64,000 bases of DNA from Intestinirhabdus alba (lineage in GTDB: Bacteria > Pseudomonadota > Gammaproteobacteria > Enterobacterales > Enterobacteriaceae): NCBI RefSeq assembly GCF_009711095.1, contig NZ_WMJZ01000005.1, positions 62,001-126,000 on the forward strand. Direction: 5' to 3'. The notes under the pieces were generated by a model. The model made no database searches. It was not told where the DNA came from and saw only the letters and a list, made by a program, of their open reading frames with translations. How positions within the stretch are numbered: the first letter of the stretch is position 1; the number at the start of each line of letters is the position of its first letter. Shown here piece after piece: positions 1-12,993 of this stretch. The position numbers and the translations under genes were made by a program.

Positions 1-538
1 CGTAGTCGGCATCGATCGGGATACCGTGCTTGAAGCCGAAGGATTCGAAGACCATCGTCAGCTCGCGCTCGCGTTTGCCCAGCAGCCGGGTACGCAGCAT
101 CTCCGCCAGCTCGTGTACGGACATTTCTGAGGTATCGACAATCAGGTCGGCGCGGGAGCGCAGCGGTTCCAGCAGATCGCTCTCCTGATCGATGGCGCTC
201 TCCAGGGAGAGGTTCTTGCTCGACAGCGGATGCAGGCGTCGGGTGTCGCTGTAGCGGCGGATCAGGGTGTTGCGATCGGCGTCAAGAAACAGCAGCTGCG
301 GAGAAAACGCATCGGGCAGATTGGTCATAGCCTGCTCAAAGATTTCAGGCGACTCCGGCATATTGCGCACGTCAATGCTGACCGCTGCGGATATCTGGCG
401 ATCGGCCAGCGTGCGGGCCAGATCGGGCAGCAGCACTACGGGAAGGTTATCCACGCAGTAAAATCCCATATCTTCCAGCGCGCGCAGGGCGACGGACTTG
501 CCGGAGCCTGACCGACCGCTGACGATCATCAGCACCAT
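1..538 (-). CDS. rapZ: RapZ, RNase adapter and GlmZ decay factor (partial, C-terminus outside window)
   Basis: About 179 N-terminal residues are present; the gene runs off the left edge. The protein starts [15 protein letters not shown], with the Walker A motif near residues 8-15 that is typical of RapZ. In E. coli, RapZ binds the small RNA GlmZ and presents it to RNase E, which controls glmS and so amino-sugar supply to the envelope. The ATG lies at 536-538 on the minus strand, 45 nt downstream of the ptsN stop, as the last visible gene of the rpoN-hpf-ptsN-rapZ unit. The identification rests on near-identity to the E. coli protein as I remember it. Confidence 0.97.
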   Translation of the reverse strand, partial: MVLMIVSGRSGSGKSVALRALEDMGFYCVDNLPVVLLPDLARTLADRQISAAVSIDVRNMPESPEIFEQAMTNLPDAFSPQLLFLDADRNTLIRRYSDTRRLHPLSSKNLSLESAIDQESDLLEPLRSRADLIVDTSEMSVHELAEMLRTRLLGKRERELTMVFESFGFKHGIPIDADY

Positions 539-583
539 GTACTGTTTCTCCTCACCACGTCAAAAGGGGGTTGCCGGACGCCG

Positions 584-1075
584 TTATGCTTCATCCCGAT
601 CGCCCTCGCTGCCGGTGATGATTTGATACAACTCCTCATCGCTCTGGGCGGCGCGCAGGCGGCGGCAGATGGTTTTATCCGCCAGGCGTTTGGCGACCAG
701 CGACAGCGTGTGCAGATGCGTCCTGGTCTGATCGGCGGGCACCAGCAGCGCGAAGAGGAGATCCACCGGCTGATTGTCGACGGCGTCGAAAGCGATAGGT
801 GTTTCAAGCTGTACGAACACGCCGACGGCGCGCAGGGTGTCTTCTTCCAGCTTGCCGTGCGGAATGGCCAGCCCGTTGCCGATGCCGGTGCTGCCCATTT
901 TTTCACGGGTCAGGATCGCTTCAAAAACCACCTGTGGCGGCAGGCTAAGCTGTTTTGCCGCCAGCTCGCTGACGATCTCCAGCGCGCGCTTTTTGCTCTG
1001 ACAGTGAACGCCGCTGCGCGTACATTCCTGGTTAAGCACACTGCTCAGTTGTAGAGTTGTATCGTTAATAGTCAT
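584..1075 (-). CDS. ptsN: PtsN, nitrogen-related PTS protein EIIA-Ntr
   Basis: The protein has 163 residues, the usual length, and is a single PTS EIIA type-2 domain. The phosphorylated histidine is His73 within IPHGKLEE. EIIA-Ntr receives phosphate from NPr and regulates potassium transport and sensing (TrkA, KdpD) and, indirectly, envelope stress. It lies between hpf and rapZ in the conserved rpoN operon. The gap to hpf is about 115 nt, so it may have some independent expression. There is nothing unusual in the sequence. Confidence 0.98.
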   Translation of the reverse strand: MTINDTTLQLSSVLNQECTRSGVHCQSKKRALEIVSELAAKQLSLPPQVVFEAILTREKMGSTGIGNGLAIPHGKLEEDTLRAVGVFVQLETPIAFDAVDNQPVDLLFALLVPADQTRTHLHTLSLVAKRLADKTICRRLRAAQSDEELYQIITGSEGDRDEA

Positions 1076-1190
1076 AATTTCACCTGAGAACCCGCGCCGC
1101 AGGAAGGGAGCGGGTTCGGAGCGCTAACCGTACAAATGGTCCGCTGTGCTGCACAACGGCCCGTCCTGCACCCGTTAACTGCCCGGACAC

Positions 1191-1478
1191 TTAATGTTGT
1201 TTCAGTTTATCTTTATGTTTGGTTAACTGTCTTGCCAGCTTATCAATCAGCACGTCAATGGCGGCATACATGTCCTGACCTTCCGCACCGGCGTGGATCT
1301 CGCCCCCGTTGACGTGCAGCGTCGCCTCCGCGATATGCGACAATTTCTCCACCTTCAGTACCACGTAGACCTGGTTGATCCTGTCGAAATAGTGTTCGAG
1401 CCTGGCGAACTTGATGTTGAGAAAGTCACGCAGGGCTGCGGTAATTTCAACGTTGTTACCGGTGATGTTGAGCTGCAT
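1191..1478 (-). CDS. hpf: Hpf, ribosome hibernation promoting factor
   Basis: Starting at MQLNITGNNVEIT the protein has 95 residues, as in E. coli. A longer in-frame reading to 1562 exists, but the ATG at 1476-1478 has a GGAAG-type ribosome binding site and gives the family N-terminus. Hpf is the short form of the family and stabilises 100S hibernating ribosomes in stationary phase together with RMF. It follows rpoN by about 20 nt, consistent with cotranscription. Confidence 0.97.
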   Translation of the reverse strand: MQLNITGNNVEITAALRDFLNIKFARLEHYFDRINQVYVVLKVEKLSHIAEATLHVNGGEIHAGAEGQDMYAAIDVLIDKLARQLTKHKDKLKQH

Positions 1479-1500
1479 AGCGTCTTCCTTATCGGTTGGG

Positions 1501-2934
1501 TCAAACCAGCTGCTTGCGCTGGTTTGACGGCGGAATGGATAAAGATTCTCGGTACTTGGCAACGGTGCGGCGTGCCACCATGATGCCCTGCGCCGACAGC
1601 ATAGAGGTTAATTTGCTGTCGCTCAGCGGCTTCGCCGGGTTTTCCGCCGCAATCAGCTTCTTCACCAGCGCGCGGATCGCCGTGGAAGAGGCTTCGCCTC
1701 CGCCTTCGGTGCTGACGTGGCTGGAGAAGAAATACTTCAGTTCAAAAATGCCGCGCGGGCTGTGCAGATACTTCTGCGTGGTCACGCGGGAGATGGTCGA
1801 CTCGTGCATCTCGACGGCCTGGGCGATATCCGCCAGCACCATCGGCTTCATAAACTCTTCGCCCTGCTCAAAGAAGGCCTGCTGCTGCTCCACGATGCAG
1901 CGACTGACGCGCAGCAGCGTGTCGTTGCGGCTCTCCAGGCTCTTGATGAGCCACTTCGCATCCTGCAGGTTGCTGCGAATGTACTGGCTGTCGGCGTCGT
2001 TGCGCCCGCCGCTGCACATGGCGGCATAGTGCTGATTAATCTGCAGGCGGGGTATGCTGTCGCTGTTCAGCTCAACAGTCCAGCGGCCGTTGTGCTTGCG
2101 CACCAGCACGTCCGGGATCACATACTCCGGCTCGCCGGTCTGGATCGACTGGCCGGGGCGGGGATCGAGGGACTGAATTAAATTGACCGCCTCTTTCAGC
2201 ACCTCTTCCTTCAGGCGCGTGACGCGCATCAGGGTGCGGAAATCGTGGTTCGCCAGCAGATCGAGATGGTCGCTGACGATCAGCCGGGCCTCTCCCAGCC
2301 AGGGCGTGGATTTATCGAACTGCGACAGCTGGATCAGCAGGCAGTCGCGGAGATCTTTCGCCGCCACGCCGACCGGATCGAAGCGTTGAATGCGCTTGAG
2401 CACCGCTTCGATTTCATCAAGACCCAGCTCCTCGTTGCCGGTGCTTTCGAGAATGTCCTCCAGTGAGACGGTAAGATAGCCGGTATCGTCAACCGCATCG
2501 ACGATCGATGTGGCGATGGCGCGATCGATGTCGGAGAAGGGGGTCAGCTCCACCTGCCACATCAGGTAATCCTGCAGGGTCTGGGTGGTTTCGCCCTGGT
2601 AGACCGGCAGTTCGTCGTCGATATAGTCGCCGCTGGTGCCGGACGGGGTGCCGGCGGTGTAGATTTCGTCCCAGCTGGCGTCGAGGGGCAGCTCCTCGGG
2701 CATCTCTTTTTGCTCGAGCGCGTCAGCGGTATCCAGCGATTCGCTGTCCGGCGTTTCGCGGGCGTCGATTTCGTCGTGAAGATCGGTCTGCTCAAGCAGC
2801 GGATTGCTCTCCAGCGCCTGCTGAAGTTCCTGCTGTAGTTCCAGCGTAGACAGCTGCAACAGGCGAATGGCCTGCTGCAGCTGGGGCGTCATCGCCAGCT
2901 GTTGGCTTAACCTGAGTTGCAAACCTTGCTTCAT
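1501..2934 (-). CDS. rpoN: RpoN, RNA polymerase sigma-54 factor
   Basis: The protein has 477 residues, identical in length to E. coli RpoN. The glutamine-rich region I is at the N-terminus ([20 protein letters not shown]), an acidic region II follows at about residues 55-110, and the C-terminal RpoN box [10 protein letters not shown] is at residues 454-463. It directs polymerase to -24/-12 promoters that need AAA+ activators. It lies immediately downstream of lptB on the same strand, with about 47 nt between them. Confidence 0.98.
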   Translation of the reverse strand: MKQGLQLRLSQQLAMTPQLQQAIRLLQLSTLELQQELQQALESNPLLEQTDLHDEIDARETPDSESLDTADALEQKEMPEELPLDASWDEIYTAGTPSGTSGDYIDDELPVYQGETTQTLQDYLMWQVELTPFSDIDRAIATSIVDAVDDTGYLTVSLEDILESTGNEELGLDEIEAVLKRIQRFDPVGVAAKDLRDCLLIQLSQFDKSTPWLGEARLIVSDHLDLLANHDFRTLMRVTRLKEEVLKEAVNLIQSLDPRPGQSIQTGEPEYVIPDVLVRKHNGRWTVELNSDSIPRLQINQHYAAMCSGGRNDADSQYIRSNLQDAKWLIKSLESRNDTLLRVSRCIVEQQQAFFEQGEEFMKPMVLADIAQAVEMHESTISRVTTQKYLHSPRGIFELKYFFSSHVSTEGGGEASSTAIRALVKKLIAAENPAKPLSDSKLTSMLSAQGIMVARRTVAKYRESLSIPPSNQRKQLV

Positions 2935-2981
2935 GTTCAGAATCGTTTTCTCCTGCCGTAACGTGACAACCTTCTACCCTA

Positions 2982-3707
2982 TCAGAGTCTGAAGTCTTCC
3001 CCAAGGTATACGCGCTTAACGTGCTCATCCTGCAGGATCCCGGCAGGCGTGCCGTGGGCGATCAGGTGGCCCTGGCTCACGATATAGGCGCGTTCGCATA
3101 CCGCCAGCGTTTCGCGTACGTTATGGTCGGTGATAAGTACGCCCAGGCCGCTGTCGCGCAGATGTTCAATGATGCGTTTGATATCAATAACCGAGATCGG
3201 GTCAACGCCGGCGAAGGGTTCATCCAGCAGGATAAACTTCGGGTTTGCCGCCAGCGCACGGGCAATCTCCACGCGACGGCGTTCGCCGCCGGAGAGCGCC
3301 TGGCCCATGCTGTCGCGCAGATGTTCAATATGGAACTCTTCCATCAGCTCGTTGGCGCGGTCTTCCCGCTGCTCGCTGCTCAGATCGTCGCGGATCTGCA
3401 GCACCGCCATCAGGTTGTCGTAAACGCTCAGGCGGCGAAAAATCGAGGCTTCCTGCGGCAGATAGCCGATCCCGCGGCGCGCGCGCGCGTGCAGCGGCAG
3501 CAGGCTGATGTCTTCATCGTCGATGATAATATTGCCCGCGTCGCGTGAAACGATGCCGACCACCATGTAAAAGGTGGTGGTTTTCCCGGCACCGTTCGGG
3601 CCGAGCAGGCCGACAATTTCACCTGAGTTAACGGTCAGGCTGACGTCTTCCACCACGCGGCGGCCCTTGTAGGCCTTAGCAAGGTTTTTTGCAGTTAAGG
3701 TTGCCAT
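2982..3707 (-). CDS. lptB: LptB, LPS export ABC transporter ATPase
   Basis: The protein has 241 residues. It carries Walker [10 protein letters not shown] at residues 36-44, signature LSGGERRR near 139, Walker [12 protein letters not shown] near 160 and the switch histidine in ITDHNVRE. LptB powers LptFG to extract LPS from the inner membrane and push it along the LptC-LptA-LptDE bridge. It starts 6 nt after the lptA stop, so the pair is translationally close. Confidence 0.98.
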   Translation of the reverse strand: MATLTAKNLAKAYKGRRVVEDVSLTVNSGEIVGLLGPNGAGKTTTFYMVVGIVSRDAGNIIIDDEDISLLPLHARARRGIGYLPQEASIFRRLSVYDNLMAVLQIRDDLSSEQREDRANELMEEFHIEHLRDSMGQALSGGERRRVEIARALAANPKFILLDEPFAGVDPISVIDIKRIIEHLRDSGLGVLITDHNVRETLAVCERAYIVSQGHLIAHGTPAGILQDEHVKRVYLGEDFRL

Positions 3708-3713
3708 AACGGA

Positions 3714-4268
3714 TTAGTTACCCTTTTTTTGAGCCGGGGCCTGGTCTTTGTTTTTGTCCTGCAGCTGCGATGGCACCAGCACGGTGGTCACCCGCTTGCC
3801 TTTTTCGCTGAAGGCCTGCATTTTCTGCTCTTTCACCAGGTAGGTGATTTTGTCGCCGGTGATGTTGCTGTCGAGCTGTTCAAGATAGGCTTTGCCGGTC
3901 AGGATCACGAAGTCCTTCGCCAGCTCATAGTGCATTTTCGAGGCGTGACCCTTCACCGGCTTGCCGTTATCCTGCATCTGATAAAAGGTTGCCGGGTTGC
4001 CGAAGCCGTCAATCACCTCTTTGCCCTGCTCGCCGCCCGGACGGGTGACCACCACCTTATCGGCGTTGATTTTGATGGTGCCCTGGGTGACCACCACGTT
4101 GCCGGTGAAGGTTACCACGTTGCCCTGCATATCCAGAGACTGCTGGTCCGATTCAATGTGGATCGGCTGCTCGGTATCTCCGGTCAGGGCTAAGGCCGGA
4201 ATACTGGAGGCCAGAAGCGCGCCGGCAAGCATAAGGTTAAGGCTGAGGTTGTTTGCTTTGAATTTCAT
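3714..4268 (-). CDS. lptA: LptA, periplasmic LPS bridge protein
   Basis: The protein has 184 residues with a Sec signal peptide ending near residue 27 (...SIPALA|LTGDTEQ) and an OstA/LptA beta-jellyroll domain over the rest. It polymerises between LptC and LptD to carry LPS across the periplasm. Its start overlaps the end of lptC by 32 nt. The lysine-rich tail (QKKGN) is typical. Confidence 0.97.
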   Translation of the reverse strand: MKFKANNLSLNLMLAGALLASSIPALALTGDTEQPIHIESDQQSLDMQGNVVTFTGNVVVTQGTIKINADKVVVTRPGGEQGKEVIDGFGNPATFYQMQDNGKPVKGHASKMHYELAKDFVILTGKAYLEQLDSNITGDKITYLVKEQKMQAFSEKGKRVTTVLVPSQLQDKNKDQAPAQKKGN

Positions 4269-4812
4269 AGGAGGTTCTCACCTTTTCAATCAGCTCTGCG
4301 TTTTTGCTGCGTAAGTTGCCGCGCATTTTCAGGCCGCTGGAGTTAAACGTTGTGCCGTATAGCGTGACCAGATCCTCAGAGGTAACGTCCTGGGTCACCA
4401 GGTTGATCTGCGCATTATCGGTGGTGATTTTGCGAAGCTGGGCGTCGGGCACCAGCGCGTTGACCTCAACGTGACCGTACAGATAGAGCATCCGATCCTC
4501 GGTCAGTTTGGCCCGGTCGGCCTTAATGGACCAGGTTTCGATCTTATTTTTATCAAAGGTGGTCAGCACCGGCTGGGTAAACCACGAAACGGCCCGATCG
4601 GAATAATATTCAACGTGTTGAGCAATCAGGCGGTAGCTCAGTGCGCCTTCCGGGCTATACACTACGGTGTCCGTGTGCTCGCTTTTGTAGGTGGGATCGC
4701 TGGTGTTGAAGACCGCCTGCGCGGGATCGCCTTTATCTGCCAGATTAATACCAATCAGCACCAGCGCGGCCAGCGACAGAACAATGATAACCCAGCGTCT
4801 GGTTTTACTCAT
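4237..4812 (-). CDS. lptC: LptC, LPS transport bitopic inner-membrane protein
   Basis: The protein has 191 residues, with one N-terminal transmembrane helix at about residues 7-25 followed by a periplasmic jellyroll domain. It accepts LPS from LptB2FG and docks LptA. The start overlaps the kdsC stop by ATGA (4809-4812), and the end overlaps lptA, so three genes are translationally coupled. Confidence 0.97.
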   Translation of the reverse strand: MSKTRRWVIIVLSLAALVLIGINLADKGDPAQAVFNTSDPTYKSEHTDTVVYSPEGALSYRLIAQHVEYYSDRAVSWFTQPVLTTFDKNKIETWSIKADRAKLTEDRMLYLYGHVEVNALVPDAQLRKITTDNAQINLVTQDVTSEDLVTLYGTTFNSSGLKMRGNLRSKNAELIEKVRTSYEIQSKQPQP

Positions 4813-5375
4813 ATGGATAGCCCTTTGGCCTCATCAAGTTTGCCCTGCGCCAGCAGCAGCAGATCGCAGACCTCCCGCACCGCGCCGCGGCCGCCGGCGA
4901 TCGTCGTCACATAGTCGGCCCGCGGGATTAGCAGCGGATGCGCGTCGGCGACGGCGACGCTCAGCCCGACCTTTTCCATCACCGGCCAGTCGATGAGATC
5001 GTCCCCGACGTAGGCGGCGTTCTCCGGGGGAATGCCCAGCTTTTCCAGCAGGTCGGCAAAGGCGAGCAGTTTGTCCGACTGCCCCTGATAAAGATGTGTG
5101 ATGCCCAGGGTGGCGCAGCGATCTTCAACCAGTTTAGCTTTTCGCCCGGTAATAATCGCGACCTCAATGCCTGAAGTCAGCGCGCAGCGAATGCCGTAGC
5201 CATCGCGCACGTTGAACGCCTTCAGCTCTTCGCCGCCGTTGCCCATGTAGATCAGGCCGTCAGACAGAACGCCGTCCACATCGAGGATCAGCAGGCGAAT
5301 CTGCTGCGCCTTCTTGATGACGCGGTGGCTGACGGGGCCATAACAGGTCGCAAGCGACGCACCTGCGTTACTCAT
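4809..5375 (-). CDS. kdsC: KdsC, Kdo-8-phosphate phosphatase
   Basis: The protein has 188 residues and is a C0-type HAD phosphatase with the nucleophile motif LDVDGVLSDG near residue 31 and GDDLIDWPVM near 124. It hydrolyses Kdo-8-phosphate to Kdo for the LPS inner core. It sits between kdsD and lptC, which links Kdo synthesis to LPS export in one transcription unit. Confidence 0.97.
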   Translation of the reverse strand: MSNAGASLATCYGPVSHRVIKKAQQIRLLILDVDGVLSDGLIYMGNGGEELKAFNVRDGYGIRCALTSGIEVAIITGRKAKLVEDRCATLGITHLYQGQSDKLLAFADLLEKLGIPPENAAYVGDDLIDWPVMEKVGLSVAVADAHPLLIPRADYVTTIAGGRGAVREVCDLLLLAQGKLDEAKGLSI

Positions 5376-5394
5376 TTCGTTTATCCTTGCGTTG

Positions 5395-6381
5395 CTACAC
5401 TACGCCTGCGCGCAGTAGATCATGCATATGTAACACACCGAGTAGCTGGTCGCCATCGGCAACCATCACCGAGGTGATATGACGGGACTGCATTAAATTC
5501 AGCGCATCGACGGCCAGAATGCCGGGGCGTACGCGGATGCCGCCCGGCGTCATCACGTCGGCGATGCCCAACTGGCGCACGTCGACGCCCATATCAAAAA
5601 CGCGCCGTAGATCGCCGTCGGTGAAGATGCCGTCGATCTTCATCGTCTCGTCGCAGATCACCGTCATGCCGAGATTTTTGCGCGTGATCTCCAGCAGCGC
5701 GTCGCGCAGGCTGGCGTGCTTGTTCACATGCGGGATCTCATCGCCCGTATGCATAATGTCGTTTACGCGCAGCAGCAGCTTGCGCCCCAGCGCGCCGCCC
5801 GGATGCGAGAGCGCAAAGTCTTCGGCGGTGAAGCCGCGGGCCTTCAACAACGCGACGGCGAGCGCATCGCCCATGACCAGCGTGGCGGTGGTGCTGCTGG
5901 TCGGGGCCAGCCCCAGCGGGCAGGCTTCCCTGGGTACTTTAACACACAGATGGACATCTGCCGCACGCCCCATGGTGCTTTCGGGACGCCCGGTAACGCA
6001 GATCAGCGGCACCTGCAGACGTTTGAGCACCGGGATCAGCGCGGCAATCTCGCCCGATTCTCCGGAATTGGAGATGGCGATAACCACGTCCTGCGGTGTT
6101 ACCATGCCGAGATCGCCATGGGCCGCTTCACCGGGGTGGACAAAAAATGACGACGTGCCGGTGCTGGCGAAGGTGGCGGCCATTTTGCGTCCGATGTGGC
6201 CTGATTTCCCCATCCCCATCACTACAACTTTGCCGGTGCAGCGGAATAGCACTTCGCAAGCGCGGGTAAAATCCTGATTAATGTAGCGATCCAGTTCCGC
6301 CAGCCCTTCACGCTCAATCGTCAGCACCTCTTTACCTGCATGCTGAAAGTCAAAATCTGCTTGTAATTCTAAATGTGACAT
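5395..6381 (-). CDS. kdsD: KdsD, D-arabinose 5-phosphate isomerase
   Basis: Starting at MSHLELQADFDF the protein has 328 residues, as in E. coli. An in-frame extension of 7 residues is possible but less likely. An N-terminal SIS sugar-isomerase domain (about 35-170, with GMGKSGHIG) is followed by two CBS domains (about 205-328). It converts ribulose-5-phosphate to arabinose-5-phosphate, the first step to Kdo. It begins 13 nt after the yrbG stop. Confidence 0.97.
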   Translation of the reverse strand: MSHLELQADFDFQHAGKEVLTIEREGLAELDRYINQDFTRACEVLFRCTGKVVVMGMGKSGHIGRKMAATFASTGTSSFFVHPGEAAHGDLGMVTPQDVVIAISNSGESGEIAALIPVLKRLQVPLICVTGRPESTMGRAADVHLCVKVPREACPLGLAPTSSTTATLVMGDALAVALLKARGFTAEDFALSHPGGALGRKLLLRVNDIMHTGDEIPHVNKHASLRDALLEITRKNLGMTVICDETMKIDGIFTDGDLRRVFDMGVDVRQLGIADVMTPGGIRVRPGILAVDALNLMQSRHITSVMVADGDQLLGVLHMHDLLRAGVV

Positions 6382-6394
6382 AATGCGTTTCCAG

Positions 6395-7372
6395 TTATCC
6401 AACGAGAAGCGGCGACAGCCAGTACAACATCGCCAGCCATACGATAAATGCGCCGGTCAGCAGCGCACCCGCGCCGCGTCCGATCTGACGCGCACGCCGC
6501 CAGCAGAGCAGGGCGAAGACTATGCTCACCAGCAGCATTACGCTAGAGTCCCGAACGAAGGCCAGCGGATTGACCTCGCCGGGGATAATCAGCGCCGGCA
6601 GGCCAAGAACGATCGCCACGTTAAAAATATTGGCACCGATAATATTGCCGACGGCGATGTCATTTTTCCCTTTGCGCACGCCTGCAATTGCCGTTGCCAG
6701 CTCGGGCAGGCTGGTGCCGATGGCGATAACCGTCAGGCCGATGGTCAGCTCGCTCATGCCGAAGTAGTTCGCCAGCACGGTGGCGTTGTCGACCACCATC
6801 CGGGTGGCCATTGGCATAATGATCAGCGCCACGCCCAGCCATAAAAACGCCACCGGCAGCCCGCCCTCCCGCGGCAGCTCTGCGACCTGCTCCAGGGTCA
6901 GGCTGTCGTTACCCTGCCGTTCGGCCAGGCGGGCGATTTTAACAATGAACAGCAGCCAGAGCACGGCCAGCAGCAGGAGAAAAATGCCATCTGCCCGGCT
7001 CAGCTGGTTATCGTAAAGTACGGATCCGGCCACTATGCTAACAAATAACACTAACGGCAGTTCGCGGCGTAGAATATCGGAATGGACGGTAAAAGGGTGG
7101 ATCAGCGCCGCCACGCCGAGAATAAGCAGAATATTGGTGATATTTGAGCCAATCGCCGTACCGACGGCCAGATCCATCTGCCCGTGCAGCGAGGCGGCCA
7201 GCGAAACGATGATTTCAGGCAGCGAGGTGCCGAGGCTGACCACCGTCATGCCGATAATGAGCGGCGGAATACCGAAGGCCCGGCACAGAATAGAGGCGGC
7301 AAATACCAGACGGTCGGCACCATAGACAACTAAAAGTAAACCAATTATCAGTAGCGCCGTTGCTAAAAGCAT
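6395..7372 (-). CDS. yrbG: YrbG, inner-membrane Na+/Ca2+ exchanger family protein
   Basis: The protein has 325 residues and about ten predicted transmembrane helices in two halves. Each half carries an alpha-repeat, GTSLPEIIVS near residue 48 and GTSLPELATA near 214, the signature of the CaCA exchanger family. The physiological substrate in enterics is not established. It heads the minus-strand LPS operon and is divergent from mla, sharing a 209-nt promoter region. Confidence 0.96.
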   Translation of the reverse strand: MLLATALLIIGLLLVVYGADRLVFAASILCRAFGIPPLIIGMTVVSLGTSLPEIIVSLAASLHGQMDLAVGTAIGSNITNILLILGVAALIHPFTVHSDILRRELPLVLFVSIVAGSVLYDNQLSRADGIFLLLLAVLWLLFIVKIARLAERQGNDSLTLEQVAELPREGGLPVAFLWLGVALIIMPMATRMVVDNATVLANYFGMSELTIGLTVIAIGTSLPELATAIAGVRKGKNDIAVGNIIGANIFNVAIVLGLPALIIPGEVNPLAFVRDSSVMLLVSIVFALLCWRRARQIGRGAGALLTGAFIVWLAMLYWLSPLLVG

Positions 7373-7581
7373 CTAAGGTCCTTTCTTCAGGTATACTCGC
7401 CGTTTGGCGGAGGAGCCTCCGGCTGCCGTGACGAAGGCTTAATTCTGACTTTATGCGGCTAAAAAGTAAAACAAATGCCAGCTTTCGCTAATCGGGGCAG
7501 GTAATATTCTGTAAAGATGTTGGGCTGATAATGAAATGCAGCTCCATGCTGAGTCTACGAGGCAATACGAAGGATGAACCA

Positions 7582-9184
<1,603 letters not shown>

Positions 9185-9188
9185 GTTC

Positions 9189-9737
9189 ATGCAAACGAAA
9201 AAAAATGAAATTTGGGTCGGGCTGTTTTTACTGGTCGCGCTGCTGGCGGCGCTGTTCGTCTGCCTGAAGGCGGCCAACGTCACCTCCATCCGCACCGAGC
9301 CAACCTACACGATTTACGCCACCTTCGATAACATCGGCGGGCTTAAAGTGCGTTCGCCGGTGCGCATCGGCGGGGTGGTCATCGGGCGCGTGGCGGATAT
9401 TTCGCTGGATCCGAAGACGTATCTGCCGCGCGTTACGCTGGATATCGAGGAGCGCTATAACCATATTCCGGACACCAGCTCGCTGAGCATTCGTACCTCC
9501 GGGCTGCTGGGGGAGCAATATCTGGCGCTTAACGTCGGTTTTGAGGATCCCGAGCTGGGAACGTCTATCCTGAAGGATGGCGGCACCATTCAGGACACCA
9601 AGTCCGCGATGGTTCTGGAAGATATGATTGGGCAGTTCCTTTACAACAGTAAAGGCGACGACAAGCAATCCGGCGAGGCGTCAACGCCGTCTGAAGACGA
9701 TAATCAGACCGCAGACCCTGCGGGCGCAAAACACTAA
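9189..9737 (+). CDS. mlaD: MlaD, MCE-domain phospholipid transport protein
   Basis: Starting at MQTKKNEIWVG the protein has 182 residues. A frame-compatible start 15 nt upstream lies inside mlaE and is unlikely. One N-terminal transmembrane helix (about 8-28) precedes an MCE domain (about 38-116) that forms a hexameric ring with MlaE. The C-terminal tail is acidic and low in complexity and differs from E. coli, as is usual for this tail. It is 4 nt from mlaE. Confidence 0.96.
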   Translation: MQTKKNEIWVGLFLLVALLAALFVCLKAANVTSIRTEPTYTIYATFDNIGGLKVRSPVRIGGVVIGRVADISLDPKTYLPRVTLDIEERYNHIPDTSSLSIRTSGLLGEQYLALNVGFEDPELGTSILKDGGTIQDTKSAMVLEDMIGQFLYNSKGDDKQSGEASTPSEDDNQTADPAGAKH

Positions 9738-9751
9738 TTCGGGAGAATTGA

Positions 9752-10389
<638 letters not shown>

Positions 10390-10390
<1 letters not shown>

Positions 10391-10683
10391 TGACCCAGTC
10401 ACTCAGCTGGACGCGGGAAGGCGACAGGCTGGCGCTGGCGGGAGAGCTGGATCAGGACGTGCTGAAGCCGCTATGGGATGCGCGCCGTGAGGCGATGCAG
10501 GGGGTCACCACTATTGACCTCAGTCGGATCGTCCGGGTGGACACCGGCGGGCTGGCGCTGTTGCTGCACCTTGTTGAACAGGGAAAAAAGCAGGGTAACA
10601 GCGTGTCCCTTGCGGGCGTCGATGATAAGGTCTGGACGCTGGCGAAGCTGTACAATTTGCCCGCTGACGTTCTGCCTCGTTAA
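10390..10683 (+). CDS. mlaB: MlaB, STAS-domain Mla subunit
   Basis: The protein has 97 residues and is a single STAS domain with the TIDLSRIVRVDTGGLALL core. It binds MlaF and is needed for assembly and activity of the transporter. The ATG overlaps the last base of mlaC (TAATG), which implies translational coupling. Confidence 0.96.
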
Positions 10684-10754
10684 TTTTCACCGGCCGGATT
10701 GAGCGCCTGCGCCGCGTCCGGTCAAATCCTCTTCGGGGACGCAGCCTGACCTGA

Positions 10755-10785
10755 GCCTTGCCTGTTTTATCAGCAGGGCTTTTTG
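10755..10785 (+). terminator. weak intrinsic terminator after mlaB
   Basis: A 7-bp stem (GCCTTGC with GCAGGGC, one wobble) is followed by TTTTT. It lies in the 173-nt gap between mlaB and ibaG and would separate mla from ibaG-murA. Confidence 0.5.
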
Positions 10786-10856
10786 CTTATTTAAGACAGC
10801 GCCACTTTGCTCTAAGATGATGGGCTGTTTTCACTATCTGACGAATAAAAGAGCCC

Positions 10857-11111
10857 ATGGAAAATCATGAAATTCAGAGCGTGCTGATGGACGCGCTCTC
10901 CCTCCAGGAAGTCCACGTCTCCGGCGATGGCAGCCACTTTCAGGTTATCGCCGTGGGTGAGATATTTGACGGCATGAGCCGGGTAAAGCAGCAGCAGACG
11001 ATCTACGCTCCGCTAATGGAATACATTGCGGATAACCGCATTCACGCCGTGTCGATCAAAGCGTATACCCCGACGGAGTGGGCGCGCGACCGCAAGCTGA
11101 ACGGTTTTTGA
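10857..11111 (+). CDS. ibaG: IbaG, BolA-family protein
   Basis: The protein has 84 residues and is a BolA-like domain with the histidine and the VSIKAYTP region that help co-ordinate Fe-S clusters with monothiol glutaredoxin. It is linked to acid stress in E. coli. It lies 51 nt upstream of murA on the same strand. Confidence 0.96.
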   Translation: MENHEIQSVLMDALSLQEVHVSGDGSHFQVIAVGEIFDGMSRVKQQQTIYAPLMEYIADNRIHAVSIKAYTPTEWARDRKLNGF

Positions 11112-11153
11112 GCTGCAGGCGACCGCCGGCAGCGAATATGAATTCTTAATTGA

Positions 11154-12422
<1,269 letters not shown>

Positions 12423-12439
12423 CTCCTTTTCAACCTCTG

Positions 12440-12468
12440 CTGCCCCCCGGTCGACGACCGGGGGGCAG
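12440..12468. terminator. perfect hairpin between convergent murA and sfsB
   Basis: A perfect 13-bp stem (CTGCCCCCCGGTC with its complement) has a 3-nt GAC loop. There is no T-tract on either side, so it may act as a 3' stabilising hairpin rather than a classical terminator. It lies just after murA and just after sfsB, which read towards each other. Confidence 0.65.
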
Positions 12469-12474
12469 ATCTCC

Positions 12475-12762
12475 TCATTCAGCATCCTGTTTTCGCTTAC
12501 GGCCTGCGCGTATCAGGCGCGTTCTGTCGATAAACTCGTGGGTTCTGGGATCGTGATAGCGCGATGGCCAGATCACCCAGGGGTCGATACCCAGTGCTTT
12601 AGCAATAATCAGCTCTCCTTTCGGCCAGGGTCGCGTCAGGGTGTTGGCCAGCGTTGACGAGCTTAACCCGTTTTTGCGTGATTCAGCGGCCATTGAAGTG
12701 CCTTTCTTGCGCAATGCGGCGATGATATCGGCCGGATGCCAGTCGATCAGTTTTTTATCCAT
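12475..12762 (-). CDS. sfsB: SfsB (Nlp/Ner family) DNA-binding regulator
   Basis: The protein has 95 residues and resembles Mu Ner and E. coli SfsB, with a helix-turn-helix at about residues 22-50 (GTSMAAESRKNGLSSSTLAN). The C-terminal stretch WVIWPSRYHD is characteristic. E. coli SfsB is implicated in maltose-gene activation, but its role is poorly defined. It lies opposite to murA at the conserved site. Confidence 0.94.
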   Translation of the reverse strand: MDKKLIDWHPADIIAALRKKGTSMAAESRKNGLSSSTLANTLTRPWPKGELIIAKALGIDPWVIWPSRYHDPRTHEFIDRTRLIRAGRKRKQDAE

Positions 12763-12993
12763 CTTTCCCCTCGCTTCTTAACGCTCTTTACAGACGTTCT
12801 GTGCAAAGTGCCTGAAGGGCTACTATACGCCGAGAGATGAAATGTTCTAAAAAGTTCTCTTAATGAGCGAGTATATTCGGAATATGCCAGGGGAACTTTC
12901 TTTATTTTCAGTAATTATAAAACGGTTTTGGGGTTTTTCTGGAGCTTATTTGAACCTCTCTCCCGGATAAGATACGGGAGAGAGAGGGAAGGG